DNA of 11,458 bases from JANOGU01 sp964499865 (GCA_964499865.1 CAZCPY010000099.1:1-11458); one strand, 5' to 3'. Positions 1 through 8,127 are shown, counted from the first letter of the stretch. Numbers and translations: made by a program. Notes: a model not told the origin generated them from the letters alone.

Positions 1-53
1 TTTTGGACGCCGATCACCCCCGAAACAGGGTCCTTATTGCGCGCCGATCAACA
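1..53 (-). mobile_element. Terminal end of a probable IS21-family insertion sequence (runs off the left edge)
   Basis: Seen: read on the minus strand, the element begins with 5'-TG at 53, exactly where the integrase reading frame loses its family sequence. It carries two copies of a repeat, TGATCGGCG followed by CGCAATA or TCCAAAA (minus strand 50 to about 34, and 16 to 1). Known: IS21-family elements have TG...CA termini and several internal copies of a repeat of the type GATCGGCG-CCAAAA-GACCC at each end, where IstA binds; GGACCC also follows the first copy here. Inferred: this is one terminus, with istA/istB further left. Transposase genes are not in the window, so the family call rests on the terminal repeats alone. 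Confidence 0.62.
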
Positions 54-212
54 GCCAAGATGGACGGTCTCGCGCCTGCCGTTCAGCCGGTAGTCGAGCC
101 TGAACGAGATGCCGCCTGTCGGTGCGACGCGCACATACATGCCGTCACGATCGGTCACCTTGTACATTTTGGCTTTTGGTTTCAGGCACTTGAGTGCTGC
201 ATCCGTCAACAT
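48..212 (-). pseudogene. Tyrosine integrase (P4/DUF4102 type), N-terminal fragment cut by an insertion
   Basis: The reading frame starts at ATG 212-210 with GGAGG eight bases upstream. It gives MLTDAALKCLKPKAKMYKV, then an RDGMYVRVAPTGG stretch and FRLDYRLNGRRETVHLG. This is the N-terminal arm-DNA-binding domain (DUF4102) of P4-like integrases of genomic islands. The usual continuation after the LG is of the type RYG with a helical segment. Here a Cys codon and TGA (50-48) follow at once, and the sequence from 53 leftwards looks like an IS terminus. Only 53 native codons remain, without the core-binding and catalytic (R-H-R-Y) domains. Family members are around 400 residues. The rest may lie beyond the insertion. 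The gene points away from guaA, with its start nearest guaA, as for integrases of islands sitting at the guaA 3' end. The fragment cannot be catalytic. Confidence 0.82.
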
Positions 213-506
213 TTGGGGCCTCCACGCAAAAAAAGACCGTCACGCGTTTTTCGGAGGCTTTCGGCGGATATATCTGTTTATTTTCAGCACATTAGGCCGA
301 AAAAAGTACCGTCACGAGCCTCTGTCGCTATGACGGTACTTTCGATTTTCCGGATGATCAACGGGGGGCGGGTCCGTCACCAGATACGACAGACGCGTTC
401 CATGCCCACCGATAGACATCGATAGGCTATGGCTTTATTATTTCTGTTTTTCAGTTGGTTAGAGCGTATTCTAGCGTAGTTTCGGATACCCTCGGATGGG
501 CAAAAA
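213..506. other. Non-coding gap between integrase start and guaA: probable attachment/arm-site region
   Basis: I see no convincing gene here; the plus-strand reading frame across 3-425 is antisense to the integrase and has no recognisable domain. The stretch is far richer in A/T than the rest of the window. It contains three direct copies of a CCGTCAC box (237-243, 309-315, 374-380), two of them preceded by an A-run, and a 12-bp inverted repeat. No hairpin with a U-run follows the guaA stop, so the native guaA terminator seems absent. This fits foreign DNA inserted just after the guaA coding sequence. Confidence 0.5.
303..342. repeat. 12-bp inverted repeat (AAAGTACCGTCA / TGACGGTACTTT)
   Basis: Perfect arms at 303-314 and 331-342 enclose a 16-base spacer. 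The left arm is also part of a direct repeat: A-run, G(T), ACCGTCACG at about 300-316 and again at about 228-244, the latter between the integrase start and this dyad. Repeated short boxes upstream of an integrase gene are typical of arm-type binding sites for the N-terminal domain of tyrosine integrases or of an excisionase/repressor operator. A T-rich segment follows the right arm, so a weak terminator is an alternative. Confidence 0.5.
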
Positions 507-2069
507 TCATTCCAGCTCGATCGTCCCCGGCGGTTTCGAGGTGCAGTCGTAGAATACCCGGTTCACGCCGCGGACCTCGTTGATGATGCGGGTGGCGGTT
601 TCGCCAAGGAAATCGTGGGTGAAGGGGTAGTAGTCGGCGGTCATGCCGTCGACGCTGGTGACCGCCCGCAGCGCCACGGCAAAGTCGTAGGTCCGCCCGT
701 CGCCCATCACGCCCACGGTGCGCATCGGCAGGATCGCGGCGAAGGCCTGCCAGATCTCGTCGTAGAGGCCGTGGCGGCGGATCTGGTCCAGGTAGACCGC
801 ATCCGCCCGGCGCAGGATGTCGAGCTTCTCGGCCGTGATCTCGCCCGGGCAGCGGATCGCGAGGCCGGGGCCGGGGAAGGGGTGGCGGCGGATGAAGGGC
901 TCGGGCAGGCCGAGCTCGCGTCCCAGGGCGCGGACCTCGTCCTTGAACAGCTCGCGCAGGGGTTCGACCAGTTTCAGCCCCATCTTCTCGGGCAGGCCGC
1001 CGACATTGTGGTGGCTCTTGATCGTGACCGAGGGCCCGCCGGAGAAGCTGACGCTTTCGATCACGTCGGGGTAGAGCGTGCCCTGCGCCAGGAACCGCGC
1101 CCCGCCCACGGCGGTGGCGTGCTTCTGGAACACGTCGACGAACAGCCGCCCGATGGTCTTGCGCTTGACCTCGGGGTCGCTGACCCCTTCCAGCGCGCCC
1201 AGGAACAGCGCGGATTCATCGGCATGGATCAGCGGGATGTTGTAGGTGTCGCGGAACATGGTCACCACCTGTTCCGCCTCGCCCAGCCGCAGCAGGCCGT
1301 GGTCGACGAAGACGCAGGTCAGCCGGTCGCCGATGGCCTCGTGGATCAGGATCGCGGCGACCGACGAGTCCACCCCGCCCGACAGGCCGCAGATCACCTT
1401 GGCATCGCCGACCTGCGCCCTGATCTTGGCGATCGCCTCCTCGCGGTAGCTGGCCATCGTCCAGTCGCCCGCAAAGCCCGCCAGCCGCACGAAGTTCTCG
1501 TAAAGCTTGGCGCCCTTGGGGGTGTGGTGCACCTCGGGGTGGAACTGCACGGCGTAGAAGTGGCGCGCGGGGTCGGCGGTGATGGCGAAGGGGGCGTTGG
1601 GCGAGGTGCCCAGCACCTCGAACCCCGGCGCGATGGCCGACACGTGGTCGCCATGGCTCATCCAGACCTGCTCCAGCCCGGCCGGATCGTCGTGGAACCA
1701 GCCCGACAGGATCGGATGCACCCTTTGCGTGCGCGCCACAAAGGCGCGGCCGAACTCGGCGGTGCCGTGGCCCCGTTCGACCTTGCCGCCCAGGCAATGC
1801 ATCATCACCTGCTGCCCATAGCAGATGCCGAGGATCGGCACGCCAAGGTCGAAGACCCCCGCAGGCGGCATCGGCGCGCCCGCCTCGAAGACCGAGGCCG
1901 GGCCGCCGGAGAAGATCACCGCCCTCGGGCGGAAGGCGGAAAGGAAGGCGTCGTCCACCCGGTTGAACGGATGGATCTCGCAATAGACCTTCAGCTCGCG
2001 CAACCGGCGGGCGATCAGCTGGGTGACCTGAGAGCCGAAGTCGATGATCAGAAGGCGGTCGTGCTGCAT
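507..2069 (-). CDS. guaA: GMP synthase (glutamine-hydrolysing)
   Basis: Converts XMP to GMP with glutamine and ATP in the cytosol, the last step of guanine nucleotide synthesis. The protein is 520 residues, normal for the family. Residues 5-200 are a class I glutamine amidotransferase: nucleophile Cys83 in GICYGQQ, His177 and Glu179 in FHPEV. The ATP-pyrophosphatase domain follows, with the PP-loop SGGVDSS at 230-236. The C-terminal XMP-binding/dimerisation domain shows RHPFPGPGLAIR and ends SKPPGTIELE. The start at 2069 gives MQHDRLLIIDFGSQV, aligning with family N-termini; the open frame continues upstream but without homology. The Shine-Dalgarno is poor. Odd: family members usually end IEWE, and here the Trp is Leu. 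The stop at 507-509 directly borders A/T-rich, integrase-bearing DNA, so the last codons probably form the attachment junction. The gene itself looks intact. Confidence 0.97.
   Translation of the reverse strand: MQHDRLLIIDFGSQVTQLIARRLRELKVYCEIHPFNRVDDAFLSAFRPRAVIFSGGPASVFEAGAPMPPAGVFDLGVPILGICYGQQVMMHCLGGKVERGHGTAEFGRAFVARTQRVHPILSGWFHDDPAGLEQVWMSHGDHVSAIAPGFEVLGTSPNAPFAITADPARHFYAVQFHPEVHHTPKGAKLYENFVRLAGFAGDWTMASYREEAIAKIRAQVGDAKVICGLSGGVDSSVAAILIHEAIGDRLTCVFVDHGLLRLGEAEQVVTMFRDTYNIPLIHADESALFLGALEGVSDPEVKRKTIGRLFVDVFQKHATAVGGARFLAQGTLYPDVIESVSFSGGPSVTIKSHHNVGGLPEKMGLKLVEPLRELFKDEVRALGRELGLPEPFIRRHPFPGPGLAIRCPGEITAEKLDILRRADAVYLDQIRRHGLYDEIWQAFAAILPMRTVGVMGDGRTYDFAVALRAVTSVDGMTADYYPFTHDFLGETATRIINEVRGVNRVFYDCTSKPPGTIELE
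513..536 (-). other. Probable attachment junction at the 3' end of guaA
   Basis: The 3' end of guaA is a known insertion point for genomic islands carrying P4-type integrases. Here an integrase remnant lies 294 bases beyond the guaA stop, and base composition changes right at the stop. The codons for KPPGTIEL cover the conserved end of the gene, where the crossover would be expected. The exact core cannot be set, because the second copy (other end of the island) lies outside the window. Confidence 0.4.
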
Positions 2070-2214
2070 GATCCCGGGTAGCGCGGGGGCCGGGGGGGTG
2101 CAAGACGGGGCGGCGCGGTTTTGGCCTGTGGCGGCGACGGTCAGGTTGCGAGATGCCTGCCCGAGGACGCAAGGCTGCCGCCTGCCGCAGGCCCCAAGGA
2201 CCGCGCCACCCGAC

Positions 2215-2244
2215 CGAAAGCGACCTGCGCCCATGTCGCTTTCG
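2215..2244. promoter_or_regulatory. 10-bp inverted repeat in the guaA/MttB-family divergent gap
   Basis: Perfect arms CGAAAGCGAC (2215-2224) and GTCGCTTTCG (2235-2244) flank a 10-base spacer. They lie 79 bases before the methyltransferase start and about 146 bases before the guaA start. The arms are less GC-biased than the surroundings, and no T-run follows, so an operator for a dimeric regulator is more likely than a terminator. A second, GC-richer 9-bp dyad (2243-2251 / 2265-2273) follows it closely. No regulator gene is nearby and the binding protein is unknown. Nothing else is recognised in 2070-2322. Confidence 0.4.
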
Positions 2245-2322
2245 CGCCGGAAGCGCCGTATCCGTCCGGCGCGGGCGCGCCGATCCGCGCCATAACCGGC
2301 GGCAAAGCGGTGGAGAGCGGCG

Positions 2323-3870
2323 ATGAGCGATGTGGCAGAGGCGGCCGGGCGGCGGGCGCGCAGCGGGGGCGGGGCCTCGCGGCGGGCGGAACGGACGGCG
2401 GTGCATTTCGAGACCGCGCGGTTCATCGAGCGCAACATCCCGAACTTCGAGATCCTCAACGACGAGGCGCTGTCGGTCATCGAATGGAACGCCGAGACGG
2501 TGCTGGAGGAGATCGGCGTCAACTTCGTCGAGAACCCCTCGGCGCTGGACCTGTGGCGCGCCGCGGGCGCCGACGTGCGCGGCGAGCGGGTGCACATCCC
2601 GCGGGGGCTGGCGCGTAGGCTTTGCGCCACGGCGCCGTCGCGATTCACCCAGCTTGCCCGCAACCCCGAGCGCAACGTCGACATCGGCGGCCGCAACCTG
2701 GTCCTCGCCCCGGTCTACGGCCCCCCCTTCGTGCGCGATGCCGAAGGCGGGCGGCGCTATGCGACGATCCACGATTTCCGGAACTTCGTGAAACTGGGCT
2801 ACATGTCCAAGTGGCTGCACCACTCCGGCGGCACGGTCTGCGAACCCACCGACGTGCCGGTGAACAAGCGCCACCTCGACATGCTGCTGGCCCACATGAC
2901 GCTGTCGGACAAGCCCTACATGGGGTCGGTCACGGCACCCGAACGCGCCGCCGATTCGGTGGCGATGAGCCGAATCCTGTTCGGCGATGCGATGGACGCC
3001 GATCCGGTGATGACCTCGCTCATCAACATCAACTCGCCGCTCACCTTCGACGGCATCATGATGGGCGCTCTCGAGGTCTATGCCAGGGCCAACCAGGCGA
3101 CGATCATCAGCCCCTTCATCGTCGGCGGCGCCATGGCGCCGGTGACGGTGGCGGGCACGCTGACGCAGGTGCTGGCCGAGGTGCTGGCCGGGGTGGCCTA
3201 CAGCCAGCTGGTGCGGGCGGGCGCGCCGGTGATCTTCGGGGCTTTCGTCACAAGCATCGACATGAACTCGGGCGCCCCCACCTTCGGCACGCCGGAGGCC
3301 GCGCATATCACCTATGGCGCCGGGCAACTGGCGCGGCGGATGAACCTGCCCTACCGGTCGGGCGGGTCGTTCTGCGGGTCCAAGCTGCCGGATGCGCAGG
3401 CCGCCTACGAGACCTCGAACAGCCTGAACATGGCGCTTCTGGCGGGCGTCAACTTCATGCTGCACGCCTGCGGCTGGCTCGAAGGGGGGCTCGTGTCCTC
3501 GTACGAGAAGTTCGTGATGGATGCCGACCAGCTCGGCACGCTGCACCACCTGGCCCGCGGCGTCAGCATCGACGACAACGCCCAGGCGATGGACGCCATC
3601 CGCGAGGTGGGCCCCGGCGGCCACTACCTGGGCTGTGCCCATACCCAGGCGAATTTCAAGAGCGCCTTCTGGCGGTCGGACCTGCTGGACTACAAGCCCT
3701 TCGAGACCTGGGACGAGGAAGGCGCGCGCGACACGCAGGCGCTGGCGTCGGTGCGGGTGAAGAAGCTTCTGGCCGACTACCAGCCGCCGCCGCTGGACGA
3801 GGGCGTGCGCGAGGCGCTGGCGGATTTCGTGGCCCGCCGCAAGGCCGGGATGCCCGACGCCTTCATCTGA
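2323..3870 (+). CDS. MttB-superfamily corrinoid-dependent methyltransferase, non-pyrrolysine type
   Basis: The 515-residue protein belongs to the trimethylamine methyltransferase (MttB, COG5598) superfamily. I recognise the N-terminal helical entry (NFEILNDEALSVIEWNAE, about 44-61), the TIM-barrel body with VYGPPFV, PYMGSVTAPE, SPLTFDGIMM and ISPFIVGGAMAPVT, and GGSFCGSKLPDAQAAYE at about 347-363. Family members transfer a methyl group from a quaternary or tertiary amine to the Co(I) of a corrinoid protein. True trimethylamine enzymes read an in-frame UAG as pyrrolysine; here the frame is open to TGA at 3868-3870, so it is of the kind that includes glycine betaine, proline betaine and carnitine demethylases. 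The substrate cannot be told. GGAGAG at 2312-2317 supports the ATG. The first 25 residues are Arg/Ala/Gly-rich and not conserved. No corrinoid protein or reductive activase gene adjoins it. It stands alone, divergent from guaA, and ends at a hairpin. Confidence 0.88.
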   Translation: MSDVAEAAGRRARSGGGASRRAERTAVHFETARFIERNIPNFEILNDEALSVIEWNAETVLEEIGVNFVENPSALDLWRAAGADVRGERVHIPRGLARRLCATAPSRFTQLARNPERNVDIGGRNLVLAPVYGPPFVRDAEGGRRYATIHDFRNFVKLGYMSKWLHHSGGTVCEPTDVPVNKRHLDMLLAHMTLSDKPYMGSVTAPERAADSVAMSRILFGDAMDADPVMTSLININSPLTFDGIMMGALEVYARANQATIISPFIVGGAMAPVTVAGTLTQVLAEVLAGVAYSQLVRAGAPVIFGAFVTSIDMNSGAPTFGTPEAAHITYGAGQLARRMNLPYRSGGSFCGSKLPDAQAAYETSNSLNMALLAGVNFMLHACGWLEGGLVSSYEKFVMDADQLGTLHHLARGVSIDDNAQAMDAIREVGPGGHYLGCAHTQANFKSAFWRSDLLDYKPFETWDEEGARDTQALASVRVKKLLADYQPPPLDEGVREALADFVARRKAGMPDAFI

Positions 3871-3875
3871 ACCCG

Positions 3876-3903
3876 TCCCGGCGGGGGGACAGCCCCGCCG
3901 GGA
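3876..3903 (+). terminator. Hairpin directly after the MttB-family gene
   Basis: Perfect 11-bp stem, TCCCGGCGGGG at 3876-3886 pairing with 3893-3903, with a six-base loop, starting five bases after the stop codon. The following bases (AGGTTGT) contain only a few T residues, so it is a GC-type terminator without a proper U-run, as is frequent in high-GC alphaproteobacteria. It may also act on the convergent DUF6477 transcript. Confidence 0.55.
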
Positions 3904-3915
3904 AGGTTGTGCGCA

Positions 3916-3939
3916 GTCCCGGGGCCGGGCCCGCGGGAC
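3916..3939 (-). terminator. Second GC hairpin between convergent genes, on the DUF6477 side
   Basis: GTCCCG (3916-3921) pairs with CGGGAC (3934-3939), and the inner GGGCC/GGCCC bases can extend the stem. It lies 10 bases beyond the stop of the minus-strand DUF6477 gene. There is no clear T-run on either side. Placement suggests a transcription end for that gene, but the region is so GC-rich that chance pairing is possible. Confidence 0.35.
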
Positions 3940-3949
3940 GGCCTGCGCG

Positions 3950-4237
3950 TCAGGGGGCCGCCGGGCGCACCAGACGGCTTTCGGCCATCAGGGCGATCAG
4001 CAGCTCGATGTGGCGGGCAATGGAGTATCGCGCATCGCCCTCGCGCCGCGTGGCCTCGAGAAGCTCTTCCTGTGACAGCAGGTGCACCATCGTGGCCTCG
4101 GGCGTGACCGGGGCAGGGCCGCCCAGGAGCCGCCTGAGGTCACGCTCGCGGCGGTAGTCCTGCAACCCGTGGCGGGCGGCGCGCACCAGCAGCCGCGGGC
4201 GGCGCATGTCGCGAAGCAAAGCGCGGAAGTCGGTCAA
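3950..4237 (-). CDS. DUF6477 family protein
   Basis: Small protein of 95 residues, beginning (M)TDFRALLRDMRRPRLLVRA, with HGLQDYRRERDLRRLL and a closing ARHIELLIALMAESRLV helix. I recognise this as DUF6477, a short family of unknown function known to me from Rhodobacteraceae. It is Arg-rich and likely all-helical; no signal peptide or membrane segment is visible, so it should be cytosolic. The start is TTG (4237-4235), chosen because GGGAGG (4248-4243) sits five bases upstream and the N-terminus then fits the family. The first ATG is 10 codons further in and would cut the conserved start. It is divergent from the DUF6456 gene, 148 bases away, which suggests shared control. No function can be assigned. 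Confidence 0.8.
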   Translation of the reverse strand: MTDFRALLRDMRRPRLLVRAARHGLQDYRRERDLRRLLGGPAPVTPEATMVHLLSQEELLEATRREGDARYSIARHIELLIALMAESRLVRPAAP

Positions 4238-4385
4238 GCTGTCCTCCCAGATTTACAGTGGGAAGATTGCAACAACTCAACCTTGCGTTGCGCATTGTTG
4301 CATTGCTGCGAACGGCATTTTTTGCTTTGTTTAGTTTTTAGAAACAATTATCGGACGAAACGCAGAAATTCACCTGCTGGTAACC
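4238..4385. promoter_or_regulatory. A/T-rich divergent promoter region of the DUF6477/DUF6456 pair
   Basis: This gap stands out by low GC between two GC-rich genes. Toward DUF6477 (minus strand), TTGAGT (4280-4275) and TGTAAA (4257-4252) are 17 bases apart, a passable sigma70-type promoter. Between 4267 and 4310 there are several TTGC/TTGTTGC boxes, including an 8-bp inverted repeat TGCAACAA (4268-4275) / TTGTTGCA (4295-4302), which overlaps the proposed -35 and could be an operator. Toward DUF6456 the T-rich 4318-4350 segment is the likely promoter, but I cannot pick boxes with confidence. Confidence 0.42.
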
Positions 4386-5564
4386 ATGCATCCGCGAGTT
4401 GAAAACCGACAAGTCCCCGCGACCTGGCCCTGCGGCAGGCCGCCGCCGGCGCCGGACAGATCCGCGGCCGCCTCGCTGCCCGGCTGGCTGCCCCCTGCGG
4501 TCCGCGTCTACCTCGACCATATCGACGAGGGCCTGTCGCTGCGCGAGATCGCGCGGCGCGAGGGGCGGGCGGCCTCGACGGTGCTGCGCCAGGTCCGCCG
4601 CTTCGAGATGCGGCGCGACGATCCCCTGTGGGACGAGGCGCTGTCGGCGCTGGCCCGCGCCCATGTCCGCGCCCATGCCGCGCCGGACCAGAAGGAGGCC
4701 GCCATGTCCGCCCCGATGCGCCTGACCCCGCCGCTGCTCGACGATGCCACGCTGGACCGCGAGGGGCGCCGCATCCTGCGGCGGCTGGCCGAGACGGGCG
4801 CGGTGCTGGCGATCGCGCCCGACATGGAAAAGGCCGCCGTCCTGCGCACCATGCCCGGCGGCCACACCGCCCGCACCGGCGTGGTCGACCGCGCGCTGGC
4901 GCAGGCCTTCGCGCTCAAGGACTGGATCGCCTGCCGCAAGCCGGGGCGGATTTCCACCTACGAGATCACCAGCGCGGGGCGGGCGGCGCTGAAGCGCATG
5001 CTCGACGCCGAGGACCGCGCCGCCGTGCCGGGGATGGCGGAAGCCGCCACGCCCTTTGCCGACCAGCACCGCGACTGGGCCGAACGCGAGGTGACCGACG
5101 AGGCCGGCCGTCGCCGCCTGCGCTACAACCTCGCCGAAAGCCCGGTCGCGGTCCTGGCGCGCAAGCGCGACAAGGACGGCAAGGTCTATCTGGAACAGGA
5201 CCTTGCCGACGCCGCCGAACGCCTGCGCGAGGATTTCGAGCTGGCGCAGATGGGCCCCCGCGTGGCGCAGAACTGGGAAAGGTTCCTCACCGGCGGCGAC
5301 CGCGGCGGCTTTCGCGCCGACAGCGGCATCGCCGAGGGCCCCCGCGCCGCCCGCGACCGCGTGGCCGCGGCGCTGCGCGACCTCGGCCCCGGTCTGGGCG
5401 ACGTGGTGCTGCGCTGCTGCTGCTTCCTCGAGGGGCTGGAAACCACGGAAAAGCGCATGGGCTGGGCGGCGCGGTCGGGCAAGATCGTGCTGCGCATCGC
5501 GCTGATGCGGCTGAAGCGGCACTACGACGAGAACTACGGCCGCAGCGGGCCGCTGATCGGCTGA
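4386..5564 (+). CDS. DUF6456 domain protein with N-terminal helix-turn-helix
   Basis: 392 residues. About 36-75 form a helix-turn-helix: RVYLDHIDEGLSLREIARRE, then GRAASTVLRQVRRFE, which resembles a recogniser helix. The middle (about 110-230) has a stretch like a second winged-helix unit (REGRRILRRLAETGAVLAI, STYEITSAGRAALKRML). The C-terminal part (about 240-390) is what I recognise as DUF6456: LRYNLAESPVAVLARKRD, AERLREDFELAQMG, VLRCCCFLEGLE and RSGKIVLRIALMRLKRHY. The role is unknown; a DNA-binding regulator is inferred from the helix-turn-helix. The ATG at 4386 has no good Shine-Dalgarno, yet no better in-frame start lies before the first conserved block, so the first 25-30 residues are uncertain. 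It is divergent from DUF6477 and convergent with katG. Confidence 0.8.
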   Translation: MHPRVENRQVPATWPCGRPPPAPDRSAAASLPGWLPPAVRVYLDHIDEGLSLREIARREGRAASTVLRQVRRFEMRRDDPLWDEALSALARAHVRAHAAPDQKEAAMSAPMRLTPPLLDDATLDREGRRILRRLAETGAVLAIAPDMEKAAVLRTMPGGHTARTGVVDRALAQAFALKDWIACRKPGRISTYEITSAGRAALKRMLDAEDRAAVPGMAEAATPFADQHRDWAEREVTDEAGRRRLRYNLAESPVAVLARKRDKDGKVYLEQDLADAAERLREDFELAQMGPRVAQNWERFLTGGDRGGFRADSGIAEGPRAARDRVAAALRDLGPGLGDVVLRCCCFLEGLETTEKRMGWAARSGKIVLRIALMRLKRHYDENYGRSGPLIG

Positions 5565-5585
5565 CCCTGTCGCAAGGGGCAACCG

Positions 5586-5620
5586 CCCGCGCGACCCGGG
5601 CCGGGCCCGGGGCGCGCGGG
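5586..5620. terminator. Large bidirectional GC hairpin between DUF6456 and katG
   Basis: CCCGCGCG (5586-5593) pairs with CGCGCGGG (5613-5620). Inside it CCCGGGC (5595-5601) pairs with GGGCCCGGG bases at 5605-5611, leaving a three-base loop and one A/G mismatch. That is about 15 bp of almost pure G-C pairing in the 66-base gap between two convergent stop codons. It has no T-run in either direction. Its location and symmetry suit a shared transcription stop. Confidence 0.6.
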
Positions 5621-5630
5621 GGGGCGTCAC

Positions 5631-7838
<2,208 letters not shown>

Positions 7839-8127
7839 GTCCCTGCCTCCTGCAAGCCCGTGCCGTTGACGCGGCAGTGCCCGATCTGGAACGATTCTAG
7901 AAGAGCAAAGGACCCCTCGCGCGCAGATGCGCGCCCGCGCCGCACGCACCCGGGACCGCGGCGGCGAAAGGGGGGGGTCGCCATCGCCCGGCGTCGCGCC
8001 GACGGGCGGCCGGGGTCTTGCCCGCCCCGTTGCGTTTCCCGCAAGCGCCCGCGGCCCGGCCGCACGTTGCCATGCCTGCGGCTTCGGCCTATCTGGCAGG
8101 GACGCAAGGACATAGGGGGGAATCCTC
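7839..8127. other. katG/lipA divergent intergenic region
   Basis: No gene is seen in these 289 bases. On the katG side, the octamer TTCTAGAA (7895-7902) is a perfect palindrome in a short A/T-rich island; on the minus strand it overlaps TAGAAT, a good -10-like hexamer, 56 bases before the katG start. No matching -35 is seen, so an activator-dependent promoter is possible. Fur/Irr-type operators of alphaproteobacteria contain TTCTA/TAGAA halves, but one octamer is too little to assign. Most of the rest (7911-8065) is GC-rich and featureless to my eye. Confidence 0.35.
8067..8095 (+). promoter_or_regulatory. Candidate sigma70-type promoter of lipA
   Basis: TTGCCA at 8067-8072 and TATCTG at 8090-8095 are separated by exactly 17 bases, 32 bases before the GTG start. 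The -35 is one base off consensus and the -10 keeps the TAT. Transcription would begin near 8102, leaving a short leader with the AGGGGGG ribosome-binding site (8114-8120). Confidence 0.42.

Noticed and set aside
3..425. 140-codon plus-strand open frame at the left edge
   Set aside because: It is antisense to the recognisable integrase, shows no domain and runs across the IS terminus and repeat region.
615..2081. 488-codon plus-strand open frame opposite guaA
   Set aside because: It is a mirror frame of the high-GC guaA gene, with Gly/Ala/Arg/Val/Asp-rich low-complexity composition and no family resemblance.
2070..2696. Upstream extension of guaA beyond MQHDRLL
   Set aside because: The extra N-terminus is Arg/Ala-rich without homology, runs over the methyltransferase gene and would make GuaA far longer than its family.
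2323..3870. Pyrrolysine-coding trimethylamine methyltransferase
   Set aside because: There is no in-frame UAG within the gene; the only stop is TGA at the end.
4378..4388. GGTAACCATG at the DUF6456 start, close to the CtrA half-site TTAACCAT
   Set aside because: One base differs in the important TTAA half, no partner half-site at the right spacing, and it overlaps the start codon.
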